Positions 7,743 through 16,195 of a DNA stretch of 64,000 nucleotides are shown here, in pieces (the stretch's first letter is position 1; the number at the start of each line of letters is the position of its first letter). The stretch covers positions 62,001-126,000 of IMG/VR virus record IMGVR_UViG_3300047157_000105, one strand, 5' to 3'. The DNA is from a virus. The notes below the pieces were generated by a model. It had not been told where the DNA came from, made no database searches, and saw nothing but the letters and a program-made list of their open reading frames with translations. The position numbers and the translations under genes were made by a program.

Positions 7743-8786
7743 ATGGATAAATTAGCGAAGAACTCTCGTATCAAAGAGTCTTCCCAACTTGACAAAAGCA
7801 AGTTGTTTAGTAATAAGGACATGGTGACTACACCTGTTCCAATGATTAACGTTGCACTATCAGGTGATCCAGACGGAGGTCTGAGTTCTGGTTTAACAGT
7901 ATTAGCTGGACCATCGAAGCATTTTAAGACTTCTTTTGGCTTGTTAATGGCAGCAGCTTACTTAGATAAGTATGAAGACGCTGTACTGTTGTTTTATGAT
8001 TCAGAGTTTGGTAGCCCGCAACAATATTTTAAGTCGTTCGGTATTGATACTTCCCGCGTACTACATAGTCCCATTACTAATGTAGAAGAGCTGAAGTTTG
8101 ACCTAATTTCTCAGCTCGAGAATATCGAACGCGACGACAAAGTCATTATTATGATTGACTCTGTCGGTAACCTAGCTTCAAAGAAAGAGCTAGAAGATGC
8201 TATGAATGAAAAGTCAGTAGCAGATATGTCGAGAGCAAAAGCTCTCAAAGGTCTATTTAGAATGACAACACCCTACCTAACAATGAGAGATATTCCATTG
8301 ATAGCAATAAACCATACATATCAAGAAATAGGCTTATTTCCGAAGGCGGTCGTATCAGGTGGTACAGGTATTTACTACTCCTCAGATAATATCTGGATCA
8401 TTGGCCGCCAGCAGGAAAAGAAGGGAACAGAAATTACAGGATATAACTTTGTCATTAATGTAGAGAAATCAAGGTTTGTCCGTGAGAAGTCTAAGATTCC
8501 TATTAATGTTACATGGGAAGGTGGTATCGAATCGTATTCAGGTTTATTAGATGTAGCAATAGAAGGTGGATATGTAGTTAAACCATCTAATGGTTGGTAC
8601 TCAAAGGTTGACCGATCTACTGGAGAAGTAGAAGATAAAAAGGTTCGTATTGCACAAACACTTGAAGCAGAGTTTTGGCAAGACATTTTTGCAAAGTCAG
8701 ACTTTAAAGATTATCTTAAAAACAAATATGAAGTTGGTCATGCTGAAATGATTAAACAAGATAACCCTGAGGACTTGGATATTTAA
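7743..8786 (+). CDS. uvsX: UvsX RecA-like recombinase
   Basis: 347 residues. Walker A AGPSKHFKTSF (residues ~55-65) has the T4 UvsX form, and Walker B lies in VIIMIDSVG. The RecA-family core continues through PLIAINHTY (L2 region). It forms filaments on gp32-coated ssDNA and drives strand exchange in recombination-dependent replication. It overlaps gene 41 by one base (TAATG), keeping recombinase and helicase in one unit. An ATG a few codons in cannot be excluded, but the annotated one fits family length. Confidence 0.93.
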   Translation: MDKLAKNSRIKESSQLDKSKLFSNKDMVTTPVPMINVALSGDPDGGLSSGLTVLAGPSKHFKTSFGLLMAAAYLDKYEDAVLLFYDSEFGSPQQYFKSFGIDTSRVLHSPITNVEELKFDLISQLENIERDDKVIIMIDSVGNLASKKELEDAMNEKSVADMSRAKALKGLFRMTTPYLTMRDIPLIAINHTYQEIGLFPKAVVSGGTGIYYSSDNIWIIGRQQEKKGTEITGYNFVINVEKSRFVREKSKIPINVTWEGGIESYSGLLDVAIEGGYVVKPSNGWYSKVDRSTGEVEDKKVRIAQTLEAEFWQDIFAKSDFKDYLKNKYEVGHAEMIKQDNPEDLDI

Positions 8787-10147
8787 TGCAGATCGAAACA
8801 TTAATCTTACGCAACTTAATGCTTAATGAGGATTATACCAGAACGGTTATTCCTCATTTAAAAACTATATACTTTGAAGATCCATATAGATCGGTATTTA
8901 ACGAGATTGTTGGATTTGTCAATAAGTTTAATAAGCTACCAAGTTCTGATGCACTCAGTATAGAACTAAGGAATAATCCTAAGATCACATCAGATTCTCT
9001 TGCACTTATACCTGAATTGAGTAAACAAGAAACAGAACAAACTCAGGAATGGTTAATCGAAAAGACAGAGAAGTGGTGTCAAGACCGAGCAATCTATTTA
9101 GCAATCATGGATTCAATTAATATTATTGAAGGTAAGCATGATACATTAGATAAGAATGCATTGCCATCTGTATTGAGTGAAGCATTAGGTGTTAACTTTG
9201 ATATGAGGGTTGGTCACGATTATGTTGATGACTCTGATGGACGTTTTGATTTCTATCACAGGCAAGAAGAACACCTACCATTTGACTTAGAAAAGTTTAA
9301 CACAATCACCAAAGGTGGTCTCGTCAAGAAATCTCTTAATGTTGCTTTGGCTGGTACAGGTGTAGGTAAGTCTTTATTTATGTGTCATGTTGCCGCTGGT
9401 GCTTTAACACAGATGAAAAATGTGTTATATATAACTATGGAAATGGCAGAAGAAAGAATAGCTGAACGTATTGATGCTAACCTTATGAATGTGCCTATTG
9501 ACCAGTTAGAGAATCTAAGTAAGGATATGTTTGATAAGAAGATGCATAAGCTTACTGACAAAGGTGTTGGTAAACTTATTGTAAAAGAATATCCTACAGG
9601 AGCTGCAAGTTCTATACACTTTAGAGCATTGCTAAAAGAATTACAGATCAAACGTGACTTCACTCCTGATCTTATTTGTATAGACTATCTAAATATATGT
9701 GCCTCATCAAGAATGAAATCTATGGGTGGTGCAATCAATTCATATATTATGGTGAAAGCAATTGCAGAAGAATTGCGTGGTTTGGCAGTAGAGTATAACT
9801 TACCTATTGTCACGGCCACACAAACAACTCGTTCAGGTTTTGCATCATCTGATGTAGGACTAGAAGATACAAGTGAATCATTTGGTTTACCGGCTACGGC
9901 AGATCTTATGTTTGCACTTATATCTACTGAAGAACTTGAAGCTATGAATCAAATCATGGTAAAACAATTAAAGAATAGGTATAATGATCCTACAGGTGGA
10001 AACAAGAAGTTTGTACTTGGTATTGACAGGGCTAAGATGAGACTGTATGATGTAGAGGATACGGCCCAAACTCTAAATGTAAGAGATGAGCCAGTTAAAG
10101 TTGCACCTAGATATGACACAATAGGGGAGGGATTTACAATTGAGTAG
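8786..10147 (+). CDS. 41: gp41 replicative DNA helicase (DnaB family)
   Basis: 453 residues, near the usual length of T4 gp41. Walker A AGTGVGKSLF at residues ~189-198, Walker B LICIDYLNI, and a C-terminal DnaB-type region ending in the NRYNDPTGGNKKFVLGID arginine-rich strand. The N-terminal ~150 residues form the primase/loader interaction domain. It unwinds the lagging-strand template as a hexamer and would work with the gp59-like loader encoded at 31,399. Its end overlaps the deaminase start by 8 bp. Confidence 0.93.
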   Translation: MQIETLILRNLMLNEDYTRTVIPHLKTIYFEDPYRSVFNEIVGFVNKFNKLPSSDALSIELRNNPKITSDSLALIPELSKQETEQTQEWLIEKTEKWCQDRAIYLAIMDSINIIEGKHDTLDKNALPSVLSEALGVNFDMRVGHDYVDDSDGRFDFYHRQEEHLPFDLEKFNTITKGGLVKKSLNVALAGTGVGKSLFMCHVAAGALTQMKNVLYITMEMAEERIAERIDANLMNVPIDQLENLSKDMFDKKMHKLTDKGVGKLIVKEYPTGAASSIHFRALLKELQIKRDFTPDLICIDYLNICASSRMKSMGGAINSYIMVKAIAEELRGLAVEYNLPIVTATQTTRSGFASSDVGLEDTSESFGLPATADLMFALISTEELEAMNQIMVKQLKNRYNDPTGGNKKFVLGIDRAKMRLYDVEDTAQTLNVRDEPVKVAPRYDTIGEGFTIE

Positions 10148-10601
10148 ATTACACGGTAAGGCATGGGGTGATAGATATATCCATTTAGCAAAAGAAATAT
10201 CTACATGGTCGAAGGACCCAAGCACACAAGTTGGTGCTGTAGTGATTGGACAAAATGGTGAAGTATTATCACAAGGATATAATGGTTTCCCAAGAAGTAT
10301 TAAAGATACACCTCAACGATTAAAAGATCGTGAAAAAAAGTACAATTTAGTTGTACATGCAGAGATGAATGCTATATATAATGCTAGTTTAAATGGTGTT
10401 TCTTTAAAAGGATCAACATTATACGTTTATGGTTTGCCTATTTGTAATGAATGTGCTAAAGGTGTTATTCAAGTTGGTATAGACAGAGTTATTGCAACTC
10501 GTCCAGCTGATTACAATAAAGAATGGGACGAATCAATAAAAGATGCCAAAGCTTTATTTAAAGAAGCTGAGGTTGAATATAAAATAGAAGTGGAGAAATA
10601 A
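10140..10601 (+). CDS. cd: deoxycytidylate deaminase
   Basis: Zinc-dependent deaminase signature: VVHAEMNAI (His and catalytic Glu) and GLPICNECAKG (PxxC-x-x-C). 153 residues. It converts dCMP to dUMP, feeding dTTP synthesis. If the window's hydroxymethylase uses dCMP, the two enzymes would compete for one substrate. The start is TTG, supported by a strong GGGGAGGGA upstream and an 8-bp overlap with gene 41. The downstream gene follows almost directly. Confidence 0.9.
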   Translation: MSRLHGKAWGDRYIHLAKEISTWSKDPSTQVGAVVIGQNGEVLSQGYNGFPRSIKDTPQRLKDREKKYNLVVHAEMNAIYNASLNGVSLKGSTLYVYGLPICNECAKGVIQVGIDRVIATRPADYNKEWDESIKDAKALFKEAEVEYKIEVEK

Positions 10602-10733
10602 ATGGGAAAATCAATAATACCTACTGCCAAGAAACGGGTAAAAGGTCAACCAAGGTTTGTCAAGGATATGAGTCATAGTACTTATACAAAGAAAAGACAT
10701 CCTAATTCAAAGAGGGTAAAACAAAATGCTTAA
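10602..10733 (+). CDS. small very basic protein, 43 aa
   Basis: ATG follows GTGGAGAAATA and the frame ends inside the next gene's start (8-bp overlap). The product is strongly basic (TAKKRVKGQPRF, TKKRHPNSKRVK), which would suit nucleic-acid binding. No family recognised; support is the ribosome-binding site and exact packing between neighbours. Confidence 0.6.
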   Translation: MGKSIIPTAKKRVKGQPRFVKDMSHSTYTKKRHPNSKRVKQNA

Positions 10734-11046
10734 AGCTTTATTTAATCAAGGCTATTCGAAAAAGTTCATGGATCGAATAGAATTTAGAAGAAAAGAATAC
10801 TATGAGAAACGTAGGATTCAAACAATCCGTGAAAATGCTATGAAGATGGCACACAATTGGCAACATGAGTATCCTACTGGTACACCATTAGAATATATTC
10901 GTGATGACATTATTGAATGTTGGGAAAGGAATTCAAAGGTTGGTATCTATAAAAACTTAGAAAATAAACAAAACATACCAACACCAAATGTTGTAGATCC
11001 ATTAGATACTATCCCATATAAAATTGAAGGAAAACATGAAAAATAG
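10726..11046 (+). CDS. unknown protein, 106 aa
   Basis: The N-terminal half is highly charged and probably helical (FMDRIEFRRKEYYEKRRIQ), followed by an HNWQHEYPTGTPLEYIRDD stretch. No known family recognised. It ends at the TATGTAC promoter of the following gene, so it is last in the unit that began at uvsX. Confidence 0.65.
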   Translation: MLKALFNQGYSKKFMDRIEFRRKEYYEKRRIQTIRENAMKMAHNWQHEYPTGTPLEYIRDDIIECWERNSKVGIYKNLENKQNIPTPNVVDPLDTIPYKIEGKHEK

Positions 11047-11079
11047 TATGTACAAACCGCTAAAAACATGTTATAATAG
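11047..11079 (+). promoter_or_regulatory. TATGTAC-class promoter
   Basis: TATGTACAA at 11047-11055 and TGT-TATAAT at 11069-11077. The next gene has an AAGGAGTAAT site. Confidence 0.72.
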
Positions 11080-11102
11080 TACTTTAAATGAAGGAGTAAT
11101 AT

Positions 11103-11549
11103 ATGTGGAAATATAAAGTAAAAGGTTTTGTTATTGGTGTTTTAGTAGTTGCTTCTATGCAAGTATTAGCTGCACAGAATATCAGATCAGGTGTAGTCAA
11201 AGATCATTATCATGATGTTGTAGTTATTGAACCGTACTACGTTGAAGTATGTGGTGAACAAACATCTATGGCTGGTGATGTGGCTGTAGGCGCTCTTTGG
11301 GGTGCAATACTTGGTGCAGTTGCAGGAGATGCAATAGATGACAATGGTGGTAGAATACCAGGAGCTGTGATTGGTGGCATGATTGGTGCTAAACATGAAG
11401 AGAATAAAGGTGATGGTACAACAAAAATTGTATGTCAAACTGAACAGCGTAAGACTAAAACTGCTAAAAGAGAGTATTCACACTCAACAATTTATTTTAC
11501 AGTACAAGGTCAGCCATACGAACTAGACTTTATCCGCAACGATCGTTAA
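11103..11549 (+). CDS. secreted/envelope glycine-zipper (2TM-like) protein, 148 aa
   Basis: N-terminal signal peptide: positively charged KYKVKG, hydrophobic VIGVLVVASMQVLA, likely cleavage after AA. The centre (GDVAVGALWGAILGAVAGDA and GAVIGGMIGA) is a double glycine-zipper hairpin as in SlyB/Rick_17kDa-type envelope proteins. A Cys pair (EVCG, KIVCQ) flanks it. It probably inserts in or lines the host envelope; phages rarely need this for virion assembly, so a host-envelope or lysis-related role is possible. It has its own promoter. Confidence 0.65.
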   Translation: MWKYKVKGFVIGVLVVASMQVLAAQNIRSGVVKDHYHDVVVIEPYYVEVCGEQTSMAGDVAVGALWGAILGAVAGDAIDDNGGRIPGAVIGGMIGAKHEENKGDGTTKIVCQTEQRKTKTAKREYSHSTIYFTVQGQPYELDFIRNDR

Positions 11550-11550
11550 T

Positions 11551-11724
11551 ATGTTTAAGACAGGCGATTTAGTAGAAAAAGTAGGTGGTGACTATACATT
11601 TGTAGGTCACGTAGTTGCAGTATTTGAAAAGCTTAGTGGTGCAGTACGATTAGTTGTTGAAGACGATCGTGGTGTACTACATGTCTACAGTGAAAAAATA
11701 TTGAGGCATGTAGATGAAAAATAA
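11551..11724 (+). CDS. small beta-rich protein, 57 aa (KOW/SH3-like)
   Basis: Begins MFKTGDLVEKVGGDYTF and continues FVGHVVAVF, RLVVEDDRGVLHVYSEKIL. The pattern of short strands with a leading GDLV is common in small phage proteins with an SH3-like barrel. Function unknown. It starts right after the upstream stop and overlaps the next start by 11 bp. Confidence 0.6.
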   Translation: MFKTGDLVEKVGGDYTFVGHVVAVFEKLSGAVRLVVEDDRGVLHVYSEKILRHVDEK

Positions 11725-12010
11725 AGAAGTACCATTCAAGAAATGGACATTCGTAGATAAAAATGATTTAGATAATGAACATTGGTATATACGATTAGAA
11801 GGTGGAACATTCCATGATGTTATATATCGCTACATGGAAATTAAATTAAATGAGACAACAAAGTCGATAAACTTTGATTATGAAATAGTTGATTACCCAG
11901 GTGATGATCCTCATGGTGAGACAGAGTTTAATGAAGCGGCAGGCGATATTCTCAAAAGTATATTAGATGATGCAATGGCAAAGCAGGACTATGTACTCGG
12001 TAAAAAGTAA
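11714..12010 (+). CDS. unknown protein, 98 aa
   Basis: Acidic protein with alternating strands (HWYIRLEGGTFHDVIYRYMEIKL, INFDYEIVDYPGDDPHG) and a C-terminal helix (AAGDILKSILDDAMA). The layout resembles small conserved T4-like phage proteins of unknown role. It overlaps the next start by one base (TAATG). Confidence 0.6.
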   Translation: MKNKEVPFKKWTFVDKNDLDNEHWYIRLEGGTFHDVIYRYMEIKLNETTKSINFDYEIVDYPGDDPHGETEFNEAAGDILKSILDDAMAKQDYVLGKK

Positions 12011-12282
12011 TGAATGTAAAAGAAACTCTGACTATATTGTCAGAAGAGTGTGCGGAAGTAATACAAGCTAACTCAAAACTAATTAGATTTGGCCCTTATG
12101 ATGAAGACAATGTGGCTGAATTAGAAAAAGAACTCGGTGATGTAATGGCTATGATATTGATACTTGATTATTATGGTTATGTTTCAACAGAAAATATCAC
12201 AAAGAATGTAGAACCAAAGCTAAAAAAGCTTAAAAAGTACAGCAAAATTAAGAATTTAAATAAGATAATTAAGAATTTATAA
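12010..12282 (+). CDS. second MazG-like pyrophosphohydrolase, 90 aa
   Basis: LSEECAEVIQANSKLIRFG and NVAELEKELGDVMAMILIL form the EExxE...ExxD core of a single-domain MazG-like NTP pyrophosphatase. The remainder is a Lys/Asn-rich tail. It is the second MazG-superfamily gene in the window and unlike the first in length and sequence. It is the last gene before the late-promoter block. Confidence 0.7.
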   Translation: MNVKETLTILSEECAEVIQANSKLIRFGPYDEDNVAELEKELGDVMAMILILDYYGYVSTENITKNVEPKLKKLKKYSKIKNLNKIIKNL

Positions 12283-12286
12283 TTAT

Positions 12287-12294
12287 TATAAATA
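12287..12294 (+). promoter_or_regulatory. T4-type late promoter TATAAATA
   Basis: Exact TATAAATA, 30 bp before the first gene of the putative packaged-protein block. This is the T4 late consensus read by gp55 sigma with the gp33 coactivator; a gp33-like gene is present at 31,172. Confidence 0.75.
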
Positions 12295-12324
12295 CCTTTA
12301 TATCTATATTTTATAAGGGTTTTA

Positions 12325-13011
12325 ATGCAGTCACTCAAAGGTTATCTATCAGAAGGAAGACACGATCCTTCAATATTCAAAGCGGTTTTTATGGCAGGTG
12401 CTCCAGGCGCAGGTAAATCCTTTGTCGCTGAATCTATGGCACTACCCGCCCAATTAGGATATAAAGAAATTAACTCTGATATAGAGTTTACTCGCTATAT
12501 GAAAGATGCAGGATTAGCTGATGAAAATGGTGCAGTTATCCTTGATCCTAAACAAGAATATGAACGTAACGTAATACGTACTGTAGCAAAGAGACATACT
12601 AAAGCCAAACAAGGTCACGCCATGGTAGGTAGATTAGGTCTACTTATTGATGGTACAGGTGCAAATTCTTCTAAAGTATTAACACAAAAGCAAACACTAG
12701 AAGCGCTTGGTTATGAGACATCTATGATATATGTCAAGCTTGGTTTAGAAGGTTCTATTGAATCTGACAGACAGCGGGGTGAAGCAGGTGGAAGATCTAT
12801 CGGACCAGAACTTGTAACCGCCAAATACAATGAATTAGAGAAGAGTTTAAAACCATTGAAGAGATCATTTGGTAAAATGTTTTTCGAGATAGATAATTCA
12901 GTGAGGGAAAAAACACCAGCCCTAATTCGTAAAGTAGAGAATCAAATTAAAAAATGGTCTAAACAATTGCCTAAAAATAAAGCTGCGAAAACATGGATGA
13001 AAAATAACTGA
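12325..13011 (+). CDS. zeta-toxin-like P-loop kinase, putative capsid-packaged protein, 228 aa
   Basis: Begins MQSLKGYLSE|GRHD: a short leader ending LSE before Gly, the gp21 protease cleavage rule, like T4 internal proteins (MKTYQEFIAE|A). Then Walker A AGAPGAGKSF (residues 24-33), INSD (residues 49-52) and LIDGTGANSS. This is the zeta-toxin/small-molecule kinase branch of P-loop enzymes, which phosphorylate sugars, nucleotides or polynucleotide ends. It is the first gene after a late promoter. Packaging is inferred from the leader and context; the substrate is unknown. Confidence 0.7.
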   Translation: MQSLKGYLSEGRHDPSIFKAVFMAGAPGAGKSFVAESMALPAQLGYKEINSDIEFTRYMKDAGLADENGAVILDPKQEYERNVIRTVAKRHTKAKQGHAMVGRLGLLIDGTGANSSKVLTQKQTLEALGYETSMIYVKLGLEGSIESDRQRGEAGGRSIGPELVTAKYNELEKSLKPLKRSFGKMFFEIDNSVREKTPALIRKVENQIKKWSKQLPKNKAAKTWMKNN

Positions 13012-13250
13012 TGAAGACGTTAAAACAAATTAAAGAAGGACCAGGCAGTAAGAGTGAACCATGGGAAAAAGGTTATAAAAGAAGAGTTGTAAAGACCACA
13101 AAGCCTGAGCATACGGAGATGGGGTATAAGTGGAGAATTAAAGGTAAAGATCGTGATGAGATCTCTATTAAACTATATAAGTCTAAACCAGATTTTGCTG
13201 AGTTTAAAAAGCAAATGAGAAGAGTAGCAGGACACGAATTCGGCGGATAA
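13011..13250 (+). CDS. small basic putative packaged protein, 79 aa
   Basis: MKTLKQIKE|GPGS gives the leader plus IKE-Gly cleavage pattern. The mature part is basic (KGYKRRVVKTTKP, KKQMRRVAG). The basic character and leader match T4 internal (IP) proteins that enter the host with DNA. Function unknown. Confidence 0.65.
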   Translation: MKTLKQIKEGPGSKSEPWEKGYKRRVVKTTKPEHTEMGYKWRIKGKDRDEISIKLYKSKPDFAEFKKQMRRVAGHEFGG

Positions 13251-13251
13251 T

Positions 13252-13584
13252 ATGAAAACATTAAAACAAATAGAAGCAATCGATTGTACATGCGAAGAGA
13301 TGTACAAAGAATTAGTAGTTGAAAAGTATGAAGGCAAAACACTAAATGAGCCTATACGTTCACCACAAGGAAGTAAACACAAGTTCCATGTATATGTAAA
13401 GAATGATAAAGGTAATGTTGTAAAGGTTACATTCGGTGATCCTAATTCAGAAATTAAAAGAGATGATCCTGCAAGACGTAAAGCATTTCGTGCACGTCAT
13501 AATTGTGATCAGAAAAAAGATAAAACTAAAGCAGGATATTGGTCATGTTACCAATGGAGAGCTGGTGCAAAGGTAGATAGTTAA
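13252..13584 (+). CDS. conserved phage protein with Cys/His cluster, 110 aa
   Basis: Starts with the same MKTLKQI leader as the preceding gene but lacks a clean cleavage site (EAIDC). The C-terminal ~70 residues are a recurrent phage module: KHKFHVYVKNDKGNVVKVTFGD, ARRKAFRARHNCDQKKDKTKA, GYWSCYQWR. The conserved RHNC and YWSC could bind metal. I know the module from many large phage genomes but not its function. Confidence 0.65.
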   Translation: MKTLKQIEAIDCTCEEMYKELVVEKYEGKTLNEPIRSPQGSKHKFHVYVKNDKGNVVKVTFGDPNSEIKRDDPARRKAFRARHNCDQKKDKTKAGYWSCYQWRAGAKVDS

Positions 13585-14969
13585 TGCTTTCATTTAAAAC
13601 AAAACAACTAGAAGAAAAAGCTCCTCCCGGTATGAAAGCCCTAGTAAAGGGATTTAAAGCCGATGGTATGGATGACGACAAAGCTTTTGCTATTGCTTGG
13701 TCTATATACAATAAGAAGAAAACTGAAGAGAAAACTCCGGCAAAACCACAAGATGATGATTCAGGTTGGGTAGAAGAGTATATTACAGAAGGTACAACAA
13801 CTGCATCTACTTTATTTGAACTTGTTATTATTGCCTGTATCAATGCTCCAACAAACCGTAAACGCTTTGATGCTTATATGGCGCGTGATAGAGGATATCA
13901 AGGGTGGTTGGCTGCAGCGAATAAAGATAAAAAATGGAATACTGACCCTGACCAATTATTTAAATTTGCTACATTATTAAAAAGATCTACGCGAGGTAAA
14001 TCAGCAACTTCTGCTGGTCAAACTTCTCCAGCAACTTCAACAATGTGGAAAGAAGTTACTGGTAAAGGTTCGGATACTTCTAAAGCTGATGTTAACATTG
14101 ATAAGCATCGAGTATCGGTTAAAGGTCCCGCAGCAAGATTAATGTCTGGTGTAAAAGAAGAAAGCTTAGCCACATTATATGCAGCATTTGATACTTTAGG
14201 TGTAGATGATCTCGGATTAGAATTAGAAAAAATAGTAAATAATTTTGTATCACAGGTAAAAACAGTGGGCGCAGATATGAATACGAAGACTATTAAAGAG
14301 CAAGATCCTAAAACGCTATCGGCTGAAAATAGAAAAGCATTTAAGGATTTAGAAAAACAAGTACAAGTTAAAGTACAAGCTGAAACAGCATTTAAAAAAG
14401 CATTTAACAATAAACAATTTGCTGATGCATTTGCTTGGGAAGCTATGAGCGGCGAAAAGAAATTTGATCGTAAAGAAGGATTTTCTGATGCAATGTTAGT
14501 GTGGAATTATGATTTAAGCGGAGTTGTATGGCATCCTAATTTAAGTTTAAATAATAAGTATACTAAAAAAGTTTCAGGTCAAATGAAGTTTTCTGCTAAT
14601 GTTAAATCAGGTTCATATAAAAAAGCCGGTACTAAGTATGGATATTCCATATCACAAACTGTTGGATTAGCTATGAAAACAGCCGAAGACGAATTTGAAG
14701 TAGCTAAGAATGAAAGTATAGAACAAAGAATGAATTTAGAAAATATGTTAACAGAAGGTAGAATAAATGAAGCAAAATTATTAGATATGCTTAAAGGTGT
14801 TTGGGAAAGATTAAAAAATGCTATAAGAACTGCTTGGACAAAATTACTTAATGTTATTTCTAACTTAGTACAACAAATAAAAGATGCTGTTGATGGCGGT
14901 ATAGATAAAATGTTAAACGCATTTGAATTAGAACCAATAATTAGATTTAACGATAATATAAAACTATGA
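13584..14969 (+). CDS. putative packaged/virion protein with internal gp21-type sites, 461 aa
   Basis: N-terminus MLSFKTKQLEEKAPPGM and a FAIAWSIYNKKK helix-loop common in T4-like marine phage structural proteins. Further in are YITE|GTTT, MLTE|GRIN and RINE|AKLL, all fitting the (L/I)xE-(G/A) protease rule. The centre (residues ~80-370) is mixed alpha/beta and unrecognised. The C-terminal ~60 residues are amphipathic helices (LDMLKGVWERLKNAI). A virion component cut during head maturation is the best reading. Confidence 0.55.
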   Translation: MLSFKTKQLEEKAPPGMKALVKGFKADGMDDDKAFAIAWSIYNKKKTEEKTPAKPQDDDSGWVEEYITEGTTTASTLFELVIIACINAPTNRKRFDAYMARDRGYQGWLAAANKDKKWNTDPDQLFKFATLLKRSTRGKSATSAGQTSPATSTMWKEVTGKGSDTSKADVNIDKHRVSVKGPAARLMSGVKEESLATLYAAFDTLGVDDLGLELEKIVNNFVSQVKTVGADMNTKTIKEQDPKTLSAENRKAFKDLEKQVQVKVQAETAFKKAFNNKQFADAFAWEAMSGEKKFDRKEGFSDAMLVWNYDLSGVVWHPNLSLNNKYTKKVSGQMKFSANVKSGSYKKAGTKYGYSISQTVGLAMKTAEDEFEVAKNESIEQRMNLENMLTEGRINEAKLLDMLKGVWERLKNAIRTAWTKLLNVISNLVQQIKDAVDGGIDKMLNAFELEPIIRFNDNIKL

Positions 14970-16195
14970 ATTTAAAGACACACATAGCAGAAGCAAAGAA
15001 TACTCACATGACCCATATCGAGGATATGGTAATTGATGGTGGAGTAGACGGAGCAAGATCAGCTATCTTTGCATTAAGAGATTTAAGAGATATGTTGGCT
15101 GGTCATTCGAATGATACCAAAGCAGTTACAGTCAAATGGGATGGAGCTCCTGCAGTATTTGCTGGTATCGATCCATCTGATGGTAAGTTTTTTGTTGCAA
15201 AGAAAGGAATATTCAATAAGAATCCTAAGGTGTATAAATCAGTAAAGGATGTGAAAGCTGATACCTCTGGTGATCTAGCAAAGAAACTAACAGTAGCATT
15301 TCAAGAATTAAGTAAACTTGGTATAAAGAAAGGAGTCTACCAAGGTGACATTATGTTCACAAAACCAGACTTAAAGAAAACAACAATTGATGGGAAGAAG
15401 TATGTAACCTTCCACCCAAATACTATAGTATATGCAGTACCCGTTGAAGCAGCGCAAGAGATTATGAGAGCAAAGATTGGTGTAGTGTGGCATACTTATT
15501 ACTCAGGCTCAACCTTTGAAACGATGAATGCAAGCTTTGGTGTGACCACTGCAGCGTTTAAAAATGTCCGAACGGTATGGCAGAAGTCCGCCAACCTACC
15601 AGATGTTTCTGGTTTAGCCACATTAACCAAAAAGGATACTGATGAAATTACGAAACACATCTCGAATGCAGGAAAGCTCTTTCAAAAAATCGCTGCCACG
15701 ACGCTTAATGACGTGGCTACAAATAAAGATATTAACCTCTTTATTAATACCTTTCGAAATACGAAGGTTAGATCGCAAGATGAAGTCACGGACTCCGCGG
15801 CCTATGTTGAAGAGCTTATCGCATGGATATCAAATCGTTACGACACCGAAAAAGAAAGGCTTAAAAGCGATGCTGGGAAGGATAGGAAGGAAGAAGCGAA
15901 GCTGGCAGCCTTAGAATTCTTCTCAGATGATAACAGAGATAGCCTTATAAGTATGCTTGATATGCAAAATGAACTAGTAAACGCTAAGATTAAGCTATTA
16001 AAACATCTGGACAGTATGGATAGTATAAATACATTTGTAAAGACTAAAGACGGATTTAGAGTAACAGGCGCCGAAGGATATGTTGCTATAGATCATTTAA
16101 CAAACGGTGCAGTTAAAATTGTAGATAGGATGGAATTTTCCTATAATAACTTTAGCAAAGACATAATCAAGGGATGGGAGTCCGAATCACGATGA
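14966..16195 (+). CDS. ligase-like covalent nucleotidyltransferase, putative packaged protein, 409 aa
   Basis: Leader MNLKTHIAE|AKN fits the packaged-protein cleavage rule. VTVKWDGAPAV contains KxDG (Lys57-Gly60), the adenylation motif I of DNA/RNA ligases. GDIMFTKPD may be motif III/IIIa, TGAEGYVAI motif IV (EGxV), and AVKIVDRM motif V. The family (I believe DUF6267 in marine T4-like phages) has unproven activity, most simply an RNA or DNA ligase. It overlaps neighbours by 4 bp at both ends. If injected with DNA, it could repair nucleic acids at the start of infection. Confidence 0.6.
   Translation: MNLKTHIAEAKNTHMTHIEDMVIDGGVDGARSAIFALRDLRDMLAGHSNDTKAVTVKWDGAPAVFAGIDPSDGKFFVAKKGIFNKNPKVYKSVKDVKADTSGDLAKKLTVAFQELSKLGIKKGVYQGDIMFTKPDLKKTTIDGKKYVTFHPNTIVYAVPVEAAQEIMRAKIGVVWHTYYSGSTFETMNASFGVTTAAFKNVRTVWQKSANLPDVSGLATLTKKDTDEITKHISNAGKLFQKIAATTLNDVATNKDINLFINTFRNTKVRSQDEVTDSAAYVEELIAWISNRYDTEKERLKSDAGKDRKEEAKLAALEFFSDDNRDSLISMLDMQNELVNAKIKLLKHLDSMDSINTFVKTKDGFRVTGAEGYVAIDHLTNGAVKIVDRMEFSYNNFSKDIIKGWESESR

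Noticed and set aside
14018-14410. Minus-strand frame of 130 codons in the packaged-protein gene
   Set aside because: Low-complexity Ser/Cys/Phe composition typical of antisense shadows; the plus-strand protein has coupled start and stop.
15642-15914. Plus-strand 90-codon frame within the ligase-like gene
   Set aside because: Basic Ser/Arg-rich out-of-frame shadow, no ribosome-binding site, wholly inside a well-supported gene.
16024-16031. TATAAATA within the ligase-like gene
   Set aside because: Exact late consensus, but inside a coding region with genes already coupled by overlap; similar internal matches (22,777; 36,436; 37,053) show that chance copies occur in this AT-rich DNA.
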